Source of the DNA: Streptomyces cellostaticus
GTDB taxonomy: Bacteria; Actinomycetota; Actinomycetes; Streptomycetales; Streptomycetaceae
Reading direction: 5' to 3'
Assembly (NCBI RefSeq): GCF_001513965.1
Contig: NZ_KQ948018.1
Location: 217,113 to 281,112 of the forward strand
DNA: 64,000 nt
Within the stretch, counting starts at the first letter, position 1. Every line of letters begins with the position of its first letter. The notes under the pieces were generated by a model. The model was not told the DNA's origin. It searched no databases and worked only from the letters and a program-made list of their open reading frames with translations. Of the stretch, positions 20,746-31,559 are shown in pieces. The position numbers were made by a program, and so were the translations under genes.

Positions 20746-22872
20746 ATGGCTACCACTTCACTTGACCTGGCCAAGGTGCGCAACATCGGCATCATGGCTC
20801 ACATCGACGCGGGCAAGACGACCACCACCGAGCGGATCCTGTTCTACACCGGTGTGTCTTACAAGATCGGTGAGGTCCACGACGGCGCTGCCACCATGGA
20901 CTGGATGGAGCAGGAGCAGGAGCGTGGCATCACGATCACCTCTGCTGCCACCACCTGTCACTGGCCGCTGGAAGACGTCGACCACACCATCAACATCATC
21001 GACACCCCGGGCCACGTCGACTTCACCGTCGAGGTGGAGCGTTCCCTGCGCGTGCTCGACGGTGCCGTGACGGTGTTCGACGGCGTCGCCGGCGTTGAGC
21101 CCCAGTCCGAGACGGTGTGGCGTCAGGCGGACCGCTACGGCGTTCCGCGTATCTGCTTCGTCAACAAGCTCGACCGGACCGGTGCCGAGTTCCACCGCTG
21201 CGTCGACATGATCTCTGACCGCCTCGGCGCTCAGCCGATCGTCATGCAGCTCCCGATCGGTGCCGAGGCCGACTTCAAGGGCGTCGTCGACCTCGTGACG
21301 ATGAAGGCCCTGGTCTGGTCCGCCGAGGCCACCAAGGGCGAGATGTACGACGTCGTCGACATCCCGGACACGCACACCGAGGCTGCCGAGGAGTACCGCG
21401 GCAAGCTGCTCGAGGCCGTGGCCGAGAACGACGAAGAGATCATGGAGCTGTACCTGGAGGGCACCGAGCCCTCCGTGGAGCAGCTGTACGCCGCGATCCG
21501 TCGCATCACCATCGCGTCCGGCAAGTCCAAGGACACCACGGTCACCCCGGTGTTCTGCGGCACCGCGTTCAAGAACAAGGGCGTTCAGCCCCTGCTCGAC
21601 GCGGTCGTGCGCTACCTCCCCTCCCCCCTGGACGTCGAGGCCATCGAGGGCCACGACGTCAAGGACCCGGAGACGGTCGTCAAGCGCAAGCCGTCCGAGG
21701 ACGAGCCCCTGTCCGCGCTGGCGTTCAAGATCATGAGCGACCCGCACCTCGGCAAGCTCACCTTCGTCCGGGTCTACTCGGGCCGCCTGGAGTCCGGCAC
21801 CTCGGTGCTGAACTCCGTCAAGGGCAAGAAGGAGCGCATCGGCAAGATCTACCGCATGCACGCGAACAAGCGTGAGGAGATCGAGTCGGTGGGCGCCGGC
21901 GACATCATCGCCGTCATGGGTCTGAAGCAGACCACGACCGGTGAGACGCTGTGCGACGACAAGCAGCCGGTGATCCTGGAGTCCATGGACTTCCCGGCTC
22001 CGGTCATCCAGGTCGCCATCGAGCCCAAGTCGAAGGGCGACCAGGAGAAGCTGGGCGTCGCGATCCAGCGCCTGGCCGAGGAGGACCCGTCCTTCCAGGT
22101 CCACTCGGACGAGGAGACCGGCCAGACCATCATCGGTGGTATGGGCGAGCTGCACCTCGAGGTGCTGGTCGACCGTATGCGCCGTGAGTTCAAGGTCGAG
22201 GCCAACGTCGGCAAGCCGCAGGTCGCGTACCGCGAGACGATCCGCAAGGCCGTCGAGCGCGTGGACTACACCCACAAGAAGCAGACCGGTGGTACCGGTC
22301 AGTTCGCCAAGGTGCAGATCGCGATCGAGCCCATCGAGGGCGGCGACGCCTCGTACGAGTTCGTGAACAAGGTGACCGGTGGTCGCATCCCGAAGGAGTA
22401 CATCCCTTCGGTCGACGCCGGTGCGCAGGAGGCCATGCAGTTCGGCATCCTCGCCGGTTACGAGATGACCGGCGTGCGCGTCATCCTGATCGACGGTGGC
22501 TACCACGAGGTCGACTCCTCCGAGCTCGCCTTCAAGATCGCCGGTTCGCAGGCCTTCAAGGAGGCCGCGCGCAAGGCCAGCCCCGTGCTGCTCGAGCCGA
22601 TGATGGCCGTCGAGGTCACCACGCCCGAGGACTACATGGGTGAGGTCATCGGCGACATCAACTCCCGCCGTGGCCAGATCCAGGCCATGGAGGAGCGGGC
22701 TGGTGCCCGCGTCGTGAAGGGCCTCGTGCCCCTGTCGGAGATGTTCGGCTACGTCGGCGACCTCCGCAGCAAGACGTCGGGTCGCGCAAGCTACTCGATG
22801 CAGTTCGACTCCTACGCCGAGGTTCCGCGGAACGTCGCCGAGGAGATCATCGCGAAGGCCAAGGGCGAGTAA
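20746..22872 (+). CDS. fusA: elongation factor G
   Basis: This GTPase drives translocation and, with RRF, ribosome recycling. It has 708 residues, the normal length. Visible motifs are G1 AHIDAGKTT, the switch region [12 protein letters not shown]3 DTPGHVDF and G4 NKLDRTGA. Domain IV follows with the [11 protein letters not shown] loop and domain V with [18 protein letters not shown]. It is the third gene of the str operon, 39 bp after rpsG. No second EF-G paralogue occurs in the window. Confidence 0.97.
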   Translation: MATTSLDLAKVRNIGIMAHIDAGKTTTTERILFYTGVSYKIGEVHDGAATMDWMEQEQERGITITSAATTCHWPLEDVDHTINIIDTPGHVDFTVEVERSLRVLDGAVTVFDGVAGVEPQSETVWRQADRYGVPRICFVNKLDRTGAEFHRCVDMISDRLGAQPIVMQLPIGAEADFKGVVDLVTMKALVWSAEATKGEMYDVVDIPDTHTEAAEEYRGKLLEAVAENDEEIMELYLEGTEPSVEQLYAAIRRITIASGKSKDTTVTPVFCGTAFKNKGVQPLLDAVVRYLPSPLDVEAIEGHDVKDPETVVKRKPSEDEPLSALAFKIMSDPHLGKLTFVRVYSGRLESGTSVLNSVKGKKERIGKIYRMHANKREEIESVGAGDIIAVMGLKQTTTGETLCDDKQPVILESMDFPAPVIQVAIEPKSKGDQEKLGVAIQRLAEEDPSFQVHSDEETGQTIIGGMGELHLEVLVDRMRREFKVEANVGKPQVAYRETIRKAVERVDYTHKKQTGGTGQFAKVQIAIEPIEGGDASYEFVNKVTGGRIPKEYIPSVDAGAQEAMQFGILAGYEMTGVRVILIDGGYHEVDSSELAFKIAGSQAFKEAARKASPVLLEPMMAVEVTTPEDYMGEVIGDINSRRGQIQAMEERAGARVVKGLVPLSEMFGYVGDLRSKTSGRASYSMQFDSYAEVPRNVAEEIIAKAKGE

Positions 22873-22915
22873 CGCACCGCGTTCGCACGCTTTAGGCTTG
22901 ACTCCGGAGCCCGGA

Positions 22916-22949
22916 GGGGCATTCACCAGCATGTGCGGGGGAATGCCCC
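22916..22949 (+). promoter_or_regulatory. inverted repeat in fusA-tuf gap
   Basis: The 9-bp perfect arms GGGGCATTC and GAATGCCCC enclose a 16-nt loop. The structure lies midway in the 154-bp gap, downstream of a TTGACT at 22898 that has no good -10. In Streptomyces this gap is known to carry a separate tuf1 promoter; the exact site is not certain here. Confidence 0.5.
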
Positions 22950-23026
22950 CGGGCCCGGGCTTTCCAGCAAAGATCACCTGGCGCCGATGAAGCAAGGCGT
23001 TCAGAACCACTCCACAGGAGGACCCC

Positions 23027-24220
<1,194 letters not shown>

Positions 24221-24265
24221 TCTTGAACTGACCAGGACCGGGTCTTCGACCTGGTAGCTGTCGGA

Positions 24266-24297
24266 GGGGCCCGTACGACTTCGGTCGTGCGGGCCCC
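24266..24297 (+). terminator. terminator after tuf
   Basis: A 14-bp stem GGGGCCCGTACGAC/GTCGTGCGGGCCCC with one T-G pair has a TTCG tetraloop and is followed by TTCGCG. It closes the str operon and marks the left border of the accessory region. Confidence 0.9.
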
Positions 24298-24389
24298 TTC
24301 GCGTTGCCCGGTTACGAAAGTATTCGGCGCGCACGACCGGTTCCCCGGCCTCCTCACCCCCTCCAGTATTTGTCATGCCGCTGACTAAA

Positions 24390-24411
24390 TTCGGGTGGAG
24401 TTCGGGTGGAG
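24390..24411 (+). repeat. 11-bp tandem duplication at the GH115 ribosome binding site
   Basis: TTCGGGTGGAG occurs twice in direct succession, ending ten bases before the start codon at 24421. Each copy carries a GGTGGAG purine core. Confidence 0.7.
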
Positions 24412-24420
24412 GGGTGAGGC

Positions 24421-27400
24421 ATGTCTGTCCGTCGCAGGACCGTGCTGGGTGCAGGGCTCGCCGTCGTGCCGGTGCTGGCATCGGGGGTCGCACGGGCCGG
24501 GGGTGAGGGTGATCTCCGGGCGACGGACCCGGGGTCGTACATCTCCTTCACGGGCGGCGCGTTCTCGCTGGTGGGCGCCCCCGTGGTCGTGAGCGCCGAG
24601 GATCACCCCGGGGTCGTACGGGTCGCGGGGGACCTCCGGGACGACATCGAGCGGGTGACGGGCGTCCGGCCCGGCTCGACGATCGCCCCCTCCCCGGTCC
24701 TGGTCGGCACCATCGGCCGCAGCCCGCTGATCGACGGGCTGATCGAGGCGGGCAAGCTGGACGTCTCCGGTGTGCGGGGACGCTGGGAGACCTCCCTCCA
24801 GACGGTCGTGGACCACCCCATGCCCGGGGTGGAGCGGGCGTTCGTCGTCGCGGGCAGCGACCCGCGGGGCACGATCTTCGGGGCGTACGACGTCTCGTAC
24901 GGCATCGGCGTCTCGCCCTGGTACTGGTGGGACGACGTGCCGCCGGTGCACCGCGACGCGGTGTGGGTGCGCCCCGGCAGATACACGCAGGGCACCCCGG
25001 CGGTGAAGTACCGGGGCATCTTCATCAACGACGAGAACCCCGCGCTGGGGACGTGGGCGCCGGCGTACTTCGGGCCGGGGAAGGCGACGGGTTACCCGGG
25101 TGGCTTCAACGCGGACTTCTACGCGAGGGTGTTCGAGGTCCTGCTGCGCCTGAAGGGCAATTACCTGTGGCCGGCGGTGTGGGGCCGGGCCTTCGCGGAG
25201 GACGACCCGGAGAACCACCGGCGTGCCGCGGAGTACGGCATTGTCATGGGCACGTCCCATGAGGCGCCGATGATGCGGGGGATCGAGGAGTGGAACCGGC
25301 ATGCGGGTGCCGGCAGGGATCCGTTCGGCGGGACCGGGGAGTGGTCGTACCGCCGTAACGCGGCGGCGATCCGGGCGTACTGGCGAGCCGGCATCCAGCG
25401 CATGGTGGACGAGGGCTTCGAGGGCGTGGTGACCCTCGGGATGCGCGGGAACGGCGACACCGGTCTCCCGGACGGCGACGGCATCGAGCTGATGCAGGAG
25501 ATCATCGCGGCGCAGCGGCAGATCATCGAGGAGGTCACCGGGAAGCCGGCAGCCGAGACCCCCCAGGTGTGGACGCTGTACAAGGAGGTGCAGCGGTACT
25601 GGGACCGGGGGCTGAGGGCGCCGGACGACGTCACGGTCGTGCTGACGGACGACAACTGGGGCAACATCCGCAAGCACCCGGACGGAGCCCGGACCGGAGG
25701 CTACGGCCTGTACTACCACTTCGACTACGTGGGGGCGGGCCGCAACTACAAGTGGGTCGACACGGCCCATCTGTGCAACGTCTGGGACCAGCTCCACCAG
25801 GCGCACGCGTACGGCAACCACGGCCTGTGGGTGGCGAACGCAGGGGACCTGAAGGGCAACGAACTGCCGACGGAGTTCTTCCTGAACTACGCCTGGAATC
25901 CGTCGGGTTGGCCGCTGGAGCGGTTGGGGGAGTGGGAGCGGAGGTATGCGCGCCAGAACTTCGGGCCGGTCCGGGAGGCGGAGATCGCGTCGGTGCTGGC
26001 GGAGTACGGGAGCCTGCAGGCCCGCCGCAAACCCGAGCTGCTGAACCGCCGGATCACGTCGGCCGACGGCAAGGTGGTGTACGACGACCGGCAGACCCCG
26101 TTCTCCTTCGGGCACCGGGAGCTGGAGCGGGTCACGCAGGAGTGGCGGGAGCTGGGCAGCCGGGCGGAACGCATCGCGCGGCGGCTTCCGTCCCGGTTGC
26201 AGGACGCATGGTTCGAACTGGCCGGCTACGAGGTGACGGCGACCGCGAACCTGTACGCCCTGCGGGAGGCGGAGTTCACCAACCTCCTCTACGCGAAGCA
26301 GGGCAGAGCGGCGACGAACGACCGCGCGGCGCAGGCGGAGGCCGCCCTGGCAAGGGACTTCACCCTGGCGGACCGCTTCAACTCCTCGGTGGCGAACGGC
26401 AAATGGAAGGGCTTCCAGACCCAGCCGCACATCGACTACGGGGATGTGGACCGGTACGGCCCCAACGCGGGCTGGCAGCAGCCGGAGAAGGACAACGTGG
26501 CACTGCCCGACGTGCTCTTCCCGGCGGTACGCCGCATCGAGCTGCCGGAGGCGGCGGAGCTGGGCGTGTCGGTGGACGGTGCGGAGGATGCGGGGCAGTG
26601 GTGGCCGGGGGGTGCGACGGGCGAGGCATCCCTCCCCGCGTTCAGCCCGTACCAGACCTGCCCACAGCAGTACGTGGAGATCTTCAACCGGGGGCGTACG
26701 CCCTTCGACTACCGGGTGGAGAGCTCGGTGCCCTGGCTGGTGGTGGACTGCCCGCGGGGCCGGGTGGAGCAGCAGGTCAGGCTGGAGGTCCGCGTGGACT
26801 GGACGCGGGCACCGGCGGGCCGCGCGGAGGGTTCGCTGACGGTGACCGGAGCCGGGACGTCGGTGCAGGTGGGGTGCACGGCACAGAACCCGCCCCGGCG
26901 GGGCCTGCGGGGCTTCGTGGAGGCGGGCGGGTACGTGGCGATCGACGCGGAGCACCACGACCGCGCGGTGGGGCAGTGGCGCCGGATCGACGGCATCGGG
27001 CGTACGGGCGCGGGAATGACTCCGTGGCCGGTGACCTCACCTCGGCAGACGCCCGGCGGCTCCTCGTCCCCCCGCCTGGAGTACGAGGTGAGCCTGCTGA
27101 CAGGGCCGGGTGAGGTGACGGTGTGGGCGTACGTGTCCCCACGGAACCCGGCACTGCCGACGGGAGGCCTGCGCTACGCGGTGTCGTTCGACGAAGCGGC
27201 TCCCCAGGCGGTGGACATCAACGAAGGCGCCGACGACGGGCTCATGAACACGACCTGGGCGCGGCACACGTCGGACAACATCAACGCGACGGCCACGACA
27301 CACACCCTCACGAAGACCGGCGTGCACCGGTTGAAGTTCTGGATGGTGGATCCGACGGTGGTGCTGCAACGGCTCCTGATCGACACGGGAGGGCTGCCTG

Positions 27401-27438
27401 CGCTGTACCTGGGTCCGCTGGAGAGCCGCAGGATATGA
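24421..27438 (+). CDS. secreted GH115 family alpha-glucuronidase
   Basis: The 1005-residue length and overall layout fit glycoside hydrolase family 115, whose characterised members remove (4-O-methyl-)glucuronic acid from glucuronoxylan or arabinogalactan. The N-terminus [16 protein letters not shown] is a twin-arginine signal with cleavage near ARA-GG, so the enzyme is exported folded. Recognisable blocks are [61 protein letters not shown] and the LTDDNWGN segment. A C-terminal beta-rich part follows from about residue 740. It is flanked by the tuf terminator upstream and a damaged gene downstream. The substrate cannot be fixed from sequence. Confidence 0.88.
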   Translation: MSVRRRTVLGAGLAVVPVLASGVARAGGEGDLRATDPGSYISFTGGAFSLVGAPVVVSAEDHPGVVRVAGDLRDDIERVTGVRPGSTIAPSPVLVGTIGRSPLIDGLIEAGKLDVSGVRGRWETSLQTVVDHPMPGVERAFVVAGSDPRGTIFGAYDVSYGIGVSPWYWWDDVPPVHRDAVWVRPGRYTQGTPAVKYRGIFINDENPALGTWAPAYFGPGKATGYPGGFNADFYARVFEVLLRLKGNYLWPAVWGRAFAEDDPENHRRAAEYGIVMGTSHEAPMMRGIEEWNRHAGAGRDPFGGTGEWSYRRNAAAIRAYWRAGIQRMVDEGFEGVVTLGMRGNGDTGLPDGDGIELMQEIIAAQRQIIEEVTGKPAAETPQVWTLYKEVQRYWDRGLRAPDDVTVVLTDDNWGNIRKHPDGARTGGYGLYYHFDYVGAGRNYKWVDTAHLCNVWDQLHQAHAYGNHGLWVANAGDLKGNELPTEFFLNYAWNPSGWPLERLGEWERRYARQNFGPVREAEIASVLAEYGSLQARRKPELLNRRITSADGKVVYDDRQTPFSFGHRELERVTQEWRELGSRAERIARRLPSRLQDAWFELAGYEVTATANLYALREAEFTNLLYAKQGRAATNDRAAQAEAALARDFTLADRFNSSVANGKWKGFQTQPHIDYGDVDRYGPNAGWQQPEKDNVALPDVLFPAVRRIELPEAAELGVSVDGAEDAGQWWPGGATGEASLPAFSPYQTCPQQYVEIFNRGRTPFDYRVESSVPWLVVDCPRGRVEQQVRLEVRVDWTRAPAGRAEGSLTVTGAGTSVQVGCTAQNPPRRGLRGFVEAGGYVAIDAEHHDRAVGQWRRIDGIGRTGAGMTPWPVTSPRQTPGGSSSPRLEYEVSLLTGPGEVTVWAYVSPRNPALPTGGLRYAVSFDEAAPQAVDINEGADDGLMNTTWARHTSDNINATATTHTLTKTGVHRLKFWMVDPTVVLQRLLIDTGGLPALYLGPLESRRI

Positions 27439-27984
27439 GGAGCAGCACTGCTGGGGCTCGTACTGGCCGGTGTCGGTACCGCCTTCATCGTGGTGACGGT
27501 GAAGAACGCGGTGGACTCGATCGACACCGCCCGGAGCTTCTCCAGCGGCGACGCGCAGACCTTCGGCTTCGTCCAGGGGAAGACCAAGGCGATCTACGTC
27601 TCCCAGCCCGGGAAGGGCCAGGTCGACTGCCGGATTCCGGGGATGCAGTCCGGGGCGGTGACCCAGCCGGACAGGACCTTCCGCATCACCGTCGGGTCCC
27701 GGACCTGGGAGCGCGTCTTCGAGGTGAAGCCCGGCCGCAGCGGCGACTACACGCTCACCTGCACCTCGGAGTTGCCGGCCGAGTTCGCGCTGGGAGACAA
27801 GCCCCGGGTGGGGGCCGCGATCGGCAGCATCGCCGCGGGGGTCGGCTGCTTCCTCGCCGCGTTTGCCGCAGCCGTGACCATCGTCGTCGTCACCGCCGTC
27901 CGCCGCAGCCGCCACCGCCGCCGGCTCACCGCCGCGTTGGCCCCTCCACCGCAGTGGGGGCCGCCGCCTGGCCCGCTGTATTAG
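27435..27984 (+). pseudogene. membrane-anchored protein gene with damaged or non-AUG start
   Basis: The readable frame from 27439 encodes a membrane helix (LLGLVLAGVGTAFIVVTV), an extracellular domain of about 90 residues with a Cys pair, a second helix (VGAAIGSIAAGVGCFLAAF) and a basic Pro-rich tail. It opens directly after the GH115 stop, in the same frame, with no ATG or GTG before the first helix. The ATG at 27435 overlaps that stop as ATGA but is out of frame by one base; removing one base near 27447 would restore it. Alternatives are a CTG start at 27448, 5 bp after AGGAG, or a GTG start at 27490 that loses the first helix. Confidence 0.6.
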
Positions 27985-28160
27985 TGCGTGGTGGCAAACG
28001 GAACCCCCTGCTCGACGAGCGGGGGGCTGGACCGGTACTGACGGGGCGCGGACGATCAGCACGTCCTTCGGGGGAGTGTGCCGAGGGGGGCGACTTCGTC
28101 TGTGTCTTCTGTGGTGCCGATCTGCCCGTGGACTGGAACGCCGACCCCTCGGCCCCCTGA
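27984..28160 (+). CDS. possible small zinc-ribbon-like peptide
   Basis: This is a 58-codon frame starting at a GTG that overlaps the preceding stop by one base. The C-terminal end reads GDFVCVFCGADLPVDWN, a CxxC knuckle like half of a zinc ribbon. The N-terminal half is Arg/Gly-rich without recognisable structure. It has no independent Shine-Dalgarno. It may be the remnant of a longer gene rather than a functional peptide. Confidence 0.3.
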   Translation: MRGGKRNPLLDERGAGPVLTGRGRSARPSGECAEGGDFVCVFCGADLPVDWNADPSAP

Positions 28161-28331
28161 AAGCCCTGCGCGTTTCCTCACCCCCGTGGCTCATCCGGGT
28201 GGCAGTTCGGTTGCCCTTCGTAAAGATTGCATTGCAGAGCGTGGCGGCCCCTGAGAACTCCGCTGCTCTTCGCGGGCGTGTGGACATGCCGCGCCGCGAC
28301 GGCTCACTCGAGAACGACGAAGGGTGTCGAC
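28161..28331. other. upstream region of sugar dehydrogenase
   Basis: I see no gene here. A TGCATTGCA dyad lies at 28229-28237 in an AT-richer patch that may be part of the dehydrogenase/pqq promoter, but I found no clear -35/-10 pair. Confidence 0.3.
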
Positions 28332-29447
28332 ATGACAGATCCAGGCCGCTCAGTGCGGCATCCATCCCGGCTCGGTATAGCCTCGCTCGCCGCCGTGGCC
28401 GCGCTGCTGGCGGCCGGACTGTCGCAGCCGGCGCCCGCGGCTGCGGTGTCGTCCAGCGCCGCGGCCACGGCTGCCTCCGTCGACGTCACCACGTTCTCGC
28501 AGGGCTGGACCAACCCCTGGGCCATCTCGTTCCTGCCGGACGGACGCTCGGCGCTGGTCACCGAGAACGAGACCGCCCGTGTCTACCGCCTCCGCGACGA
28601 CGGCTCCAAGACCCTGGTCGGCACGGTGCCGAAGGTGGTCGTCTTCGCGCCCGGCGACGCCGCCGTAGGCGGGCTGCTGGGGGTCGCTCCGTCTCCGACG
28701 TGGGACGGAGTCAGGGACAAGAGCGTGTTCTTCATGCACACCACGGCGACCGAGACCCGGGTCGTGCGGATGAACTACGACGGCAAGTCGCTGAGCGGCT
28801 ACACCGTGGTGCTCGGCGGCATCAGACGAGGCTCGAACCACCACGGCGGCAAGATCGCCTTCGGACCCGACGGGTACCTCTACGTCGCGACCGGCGAGGC
28901 CACACAGGCGGACCTCGCGCAGGACGTGAACTCGATCAACGGAAAGATCCTCCGGATCACCAAGACCGGCGCCCCGGCCCCCGGCAACCCGTTCGGCAAC
29001 CACATCTACAGCTACGGTCATCGCAATCCGCAGGGCCTGGCCTGGGACAGCAAGGGCCGGCTGTGGTCGGCGGAAATAGGCCAGGAAGCAACCGACGAAC
29101 TCAACCTGATCCAGCCGGGCGCCAACTACGGCTGGCCGCGCTGCGAGGGTTACTGCGACGTCAAGGGCATGACCAACCCGAAGGCCACCTGGGATCACAC
29201 CGCCGCCACCGCCCAGATCGCTGTCGTGGGCGACAGCCTCTACGCGTCGACGCTGCGCGGCTTCCAGCTGTGGCGCGTCCCGATCGACGCTGCACTCGGG
29301 GGTACGGGCGACAGCGCGAAAGCCGCCGTCTTCGCCGGCCGCGCGCTGCGTGCCCTCACGAAGGTCCCCGGCAAGAACGAGCTGTGGCTGGGCACCACGA
29401 GAAACGGGGACGGCAAGGACGAGATCCTCCGCGTGACCATCCACTGA
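28332..29447 (+). CDS. secreted PQQ-dependent sugar (aldose) dehydrogenase
   Basis: This is a 371-residue protein of the soluble glucose dehydrogenase/aldose sugar dehydrogenase fold (six-bladed propeller), which oxidises sugars to lactones using PQQ and calcium. The signal peptide (about residues 1-40) ends in the Ala-rich segment PAPAAAVSS. Characteristic motifs are NPWAISFLPDG, RGSNHHGGKIAFGPDGYLYVATG (with the catalytic His), SYGHRNPQGLAWD and EIGQEATDELNLI. The ATG at 28332 is preceded by GAAGGG. The start of pqqA lies 27 bp after its stop on the same strand, so enzyme and cofactor are likely co-transcribed. The sugar oxidised is unknown. Confidence 0.9.
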   Translation: MTDPGRSVRHPSRLGIASLAAVAALLAAGLSQPAPAAAVSSSAAATAASVDVTTFSQGWTNPWAISFLPDGRSALVTENETARVYRLRDDGSKTLVGTVPKVVVFAPGDAAVGGLLGVAPSPTWDGVRDKSVFFMHTTATETRVVRMNYDGKSLSGYTVVLGGIRRGSNHHGGKIAFGPDGYLYVATGEATQADLAQDVNSINGKILRITKTGAPAPGNPFGNHIYSYGHRNPQGLAWDSKGRLWSAEIGQEATDELNLIQPGANYGWPRCEGYCDVKGMTNPKATWDHTAATAQIAVVGDSLYASTLRGFQLWRVPIDAALGGTGDSAKAAVFAGRALRALTKVPGKNELWLGTTRNGDGKDEILRVTIH

Positions 29448-29474
29448 TTCCCCTCACAGAAAGGCAGTTACCCC

Positions 29475-29615
29475 ATGAACGAAACCAGGGCAGAGACGAA
29501 GGCAGTCGAGGAGACGCCGTTGCAGAAGCCGGACCCGGCCACCTGGCAGGCGCCCGCCTACGAGGTCGTCGACACCGCGCTCGAGGTCACCGCCTACTCC
29601 CTCAGCTCCCGCTAG
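29475..29615 (+). CDS. pqqA: PQQ precursor peptide PqqA (extended form)
   Basis: This is a 46-residue peptide whose C-terminus ends LEVTAYSLSSR. E37 and Y41 form the E-x3-Y pair that PqqE crosslinks to build PQQ, and the local sequence EVTAY resembles the EVTMY of classical PqqA. The N-terminal 25 residues are an extra acidic leader; classical PqqA peptides have about 22-29 residues. An AAAGG Shine-Dalgarno lies about ten bases before the ATG. It is followed by pqqB after 8 bp. It is too short for most gene callers. Confidence 0.9.
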   Translation: MNETRAETKAVEETPLQKPDPATWQAPAYEVVDTALEVTAYSLSSR

Positions 29616-29623
29616 CCGGTGCC

Positions 29624-30571
29624 ATGCTGCTGCTGGTACTCGGCACCGCCGCCGGCGGCGGCATCCCCCAGTGGAACTGCGCGTGCTCCGGGTGCTCCGG
29701 AGCACGCGCCCATCCGCACCGGCGCCGCCGTCACGCCTCCCTCGCCGTGCGCAGCGGCGACGGCCGCTGGTACGTCGTCAACGCGACCCCCGACATCGGC
29801 GACCAGATCGAAGACCGGCCCGAACTCCACCCGGGTCCCGGCCGCCGGCAGACACCGGTCGCCGGAGTGGTCCTCACCGACGCCGAACTCGACCACACCC
29901 TGGGCATCGCCCGGCTGCGCGAGGCCGACCGCCTCCAGGTGATCGCGACGGCCCCGGTCCGCCAGGCGCTCCTGGACCGCCTGCACCTCGGCGCTGTGCT
30001 GGCGCCGTACACCTGCGTGACCTGGCGCGAGCTGCCGCGGCGCGGCACCGAGCCGCTGGCGGGCGACATGCCCGGTCTGCCGGACGCCGACACGTCCGTT
30101 CTGCCGACGGGCGACACGTCCGGTCTGCGGATCAGCGGCATCCCGGTGTCGGGCAAGCGCCCGCGGTACGCCGCCGACGCCCCGGACGACGACGCATGGG
30201 TCGTCGCGCTGCGTCTGTACGACCCCTCCTCCGGCGCGACCGCGCTCTACGCTCCCGCCCTGGCCGCCTGGCCGGACCGCCTCCAGCAGGCGGCCGCCGA
30301 GGCCGACTGCGTCATCGTGGACGGCACCTTCTGGGACGACGAGGAGCCCCGCCGCACCGGCATCTCCGCCCGCACTGCCACCGGCATGGGCCACCTGCCC
30401 ATCGAGGGAGAGAACGGCACCGCCGAACGCCTGGCCCGCCTCTCCGCCCGGTGCCTCTACACGCACCTCAACAACACCAACCCCCTCGTCGACCCGGCGG
30501 CGTCCGAGCACAAGAAGCTCGCACGGCTGGGCATCGAGGTGGCGTACGACGGGATGGTGATCGAGCTGTGA
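29624..30571 (+). CDS. pqqB: PQQ biosynthesis protein PqqB
   Basis: PqqB is a metallo-beta-lactamase-fold oxygenase proposed to hydroxylate the tyrosine of the Glu-Tyr intermediate. The 315-residue protein opens with LGTAAGGGIPQWNC and the zinc knuckle CACSGC. It carries the VLTDAELDHTLG histidine/aspartate motif of the fold and ends with the THLNNTNPLVDP block. Near residues 147-170 it carries a three-unit repeat that interrupts the family pattern. The gene overlaps pqqC by 4 bp (GTGA). Confidence 0.93.
   Translation: MLLLVLGTAAGGGIPQWNCACSGCSGARAHPHRRRRHASLAVRSGDGRWYVVNATPDIGDQIEDRPELHPGPGRRQTPVAGVVLTDAELDHTLGIARLREADRLQVIATAPVRQALLDRLHLGAVLAPYTCVTWRELPRRGTEPLAGDMPGLPDADTSVLPTGDTSGLRISGIPVSGKRPRYAADAPDDDAWVVALRLYDPSSGATALYAPALAAWPDRLQQAAAEADCVIVDGTFWDDEEPRRTGISARTATGMGHLPIEGENGTAERLARLSARCLYTHLNNTNPLVDPAASEHKKLARLGIEVAYDGMVIEL
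30062..30133 (+). repeat. 3 x 24-bp imperfect tandem repeat inside pqqB
   Basis: Three consecutive 24-bp units (from 30062, 30086 and 30110) encode GDMPGLPD, ADTSVLPT and GDTSGLRI. They keep the reading frame and look like a recent slippage expansion in a surface loop. Confidence 0.75.
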
Positions 30572-31290
30572 CCACGGCACTCGCCCCGCTCGCGGAGCCC
30601 TGGAGCCCCGCGGAGTTCGAGGCACGACTTCGCGCGGTGGGGGAGGAGCGGTATCACGACCGCCATCCCTTCAACCTCCGGATGCACAGCGGCGATCTCA
30701 GCCCCGAGGAGCTGCGCCGCTGGATCGTCAACCGCTTCCACTACCAGCGCCACATCCCCGTCAAGGACGCCCTGATCACCGCGAAACTGGACACGCCCGC
30801 GCTGCGCCGGATGTGGCTGCGCCGCATCCAGGACCACGACGGGCAGCAGCAGGGCGAGGGCGGCATCGAGCGCTGGCTGCGGCTCGGTGAGGCGGCCGGC
30901 CTGAACCGCGAGACGCTGCTGCGCGCCGACACCGTGCTGCCGGGCGTACGGCTGGCGGTCGAGGGATACGTCAACTTCTGCCGGCTGCGCCCGTCCCTCG
31001 AAGCCGTCGCCGCGTCGCTGACCGAACTCGCCGCCCCGGACCTGATGCGCACCCGCATCGACGCCTTCGAACGCCACTACCCATGGATCGAACCCCATGG
31101 CCTCGCCTACTTCCGCTCCCGGGTCTCCCAGGGGCGGCGCGACAGCCGTGAGGCACTCGACCTCGTGCTGAGCTGGGGCCGTACCCGGGACGACCAGGAA
31201 CGCGCCGTGGCCGCGCTGCGCTTCAAATGCGATGTCCTGTGGTCGCTGCTGGACGCCGTGGACCGGGCGGGCCACCGGGAGCAGGCGTGA
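30568..31290 (+). CDS. pqqC: pyrroloquinoline-quinone synthase PqqC
   Basis: PqqC performs the final ring closure and eight-electron oxidation that gives PQQ, using O2 without a metal. The 240-residue protein has the haem-oxygenase-like helical fold with the family stretches YHDRHPFNLRMHSG, NRFHYQRHIPVKDALI, RIQDHDG and ERHYPWIEPHGLAYFRSR. The GTG start at 30568 overlaps the pqqB stop, and the stop overlaps the pqqD start in turn, so translation is coupled along the operon. Confidence 0.95.
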   Translation: MTTALAPLAEPWSPAEFEARLRAVGEERYHDRHPFNLRMHSGDLSPEELRRWIVNRFHYQRHIPVKDALITAKLDTPALRRMWLRRIQDHDGQQQGEGGIERWLRLGEAAGLNRETLLRADTVLPGVRLAVEGYVNFCRLRPSLEAVAASLTELAAPDLMRTRIDAFERHYPWIEPHGLAYFRSRVSQGRRDSREALDLVLSWGRTRDDQERAVAALRFKCDVLWSLLDAVDRAGHREQA

Positions 31291-31559
31291 AGGCGGCGCC
31301 CGGAACCGACTGGCGGCCCGTGCCGGCCCCCGCCATCGTGCGGCGGCACGACCCCGTACGCGACGCGGACCTGCTGATCCTCCCCGAACGCGTCGTCGTC
31401 CTGACCGGCCGGGCCGAAACCGTCCTCGCCCTGTGCGACGGCACCCGCAGCGTCCGCGGCATCGTCGACGAGCTGGCCGAACGCTTCCCCGGCGCCCCCG
31501 TGGCCACCGACGTCCCCCCTTTCCTCGAACGGCTGCGTACGGAGGGCTGGCTGCGATGA
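31287..31559 (+). CDS. pqqD: PQQ biosynthesis peptide chaperone PqqD
   Basis: PqqD binds PqqA and presents it to the radical SAM enzyme PqqE. The 90-residue protein is a standalone RiPP recognition element with the usual pattern of strands and helices, including LLILPERVVVLTGRAETVLALCDGTRSV and DELAERF. The GTG start at 31287 overlaps pqqC by 4 bp. The stop overlaps the pqqE ATG by 4 bp. Confidence 0.94.
   Translation: MKAAPGTDWRPVPAPAIVRRHDPVRDADLLILPERVVVLTGRAETVLALCDGTRSVRGIVDELAERFPGAPVATDVPPFLERLRTEGWLR

Noticed and set aside
27123..28160. Long open frame across the GH115 3' end and the following gap
   Set aside because: Most of it is a shadow of the two real frames; only its last 58 codons (from 27984) are listed, as a low-confidence peptide.
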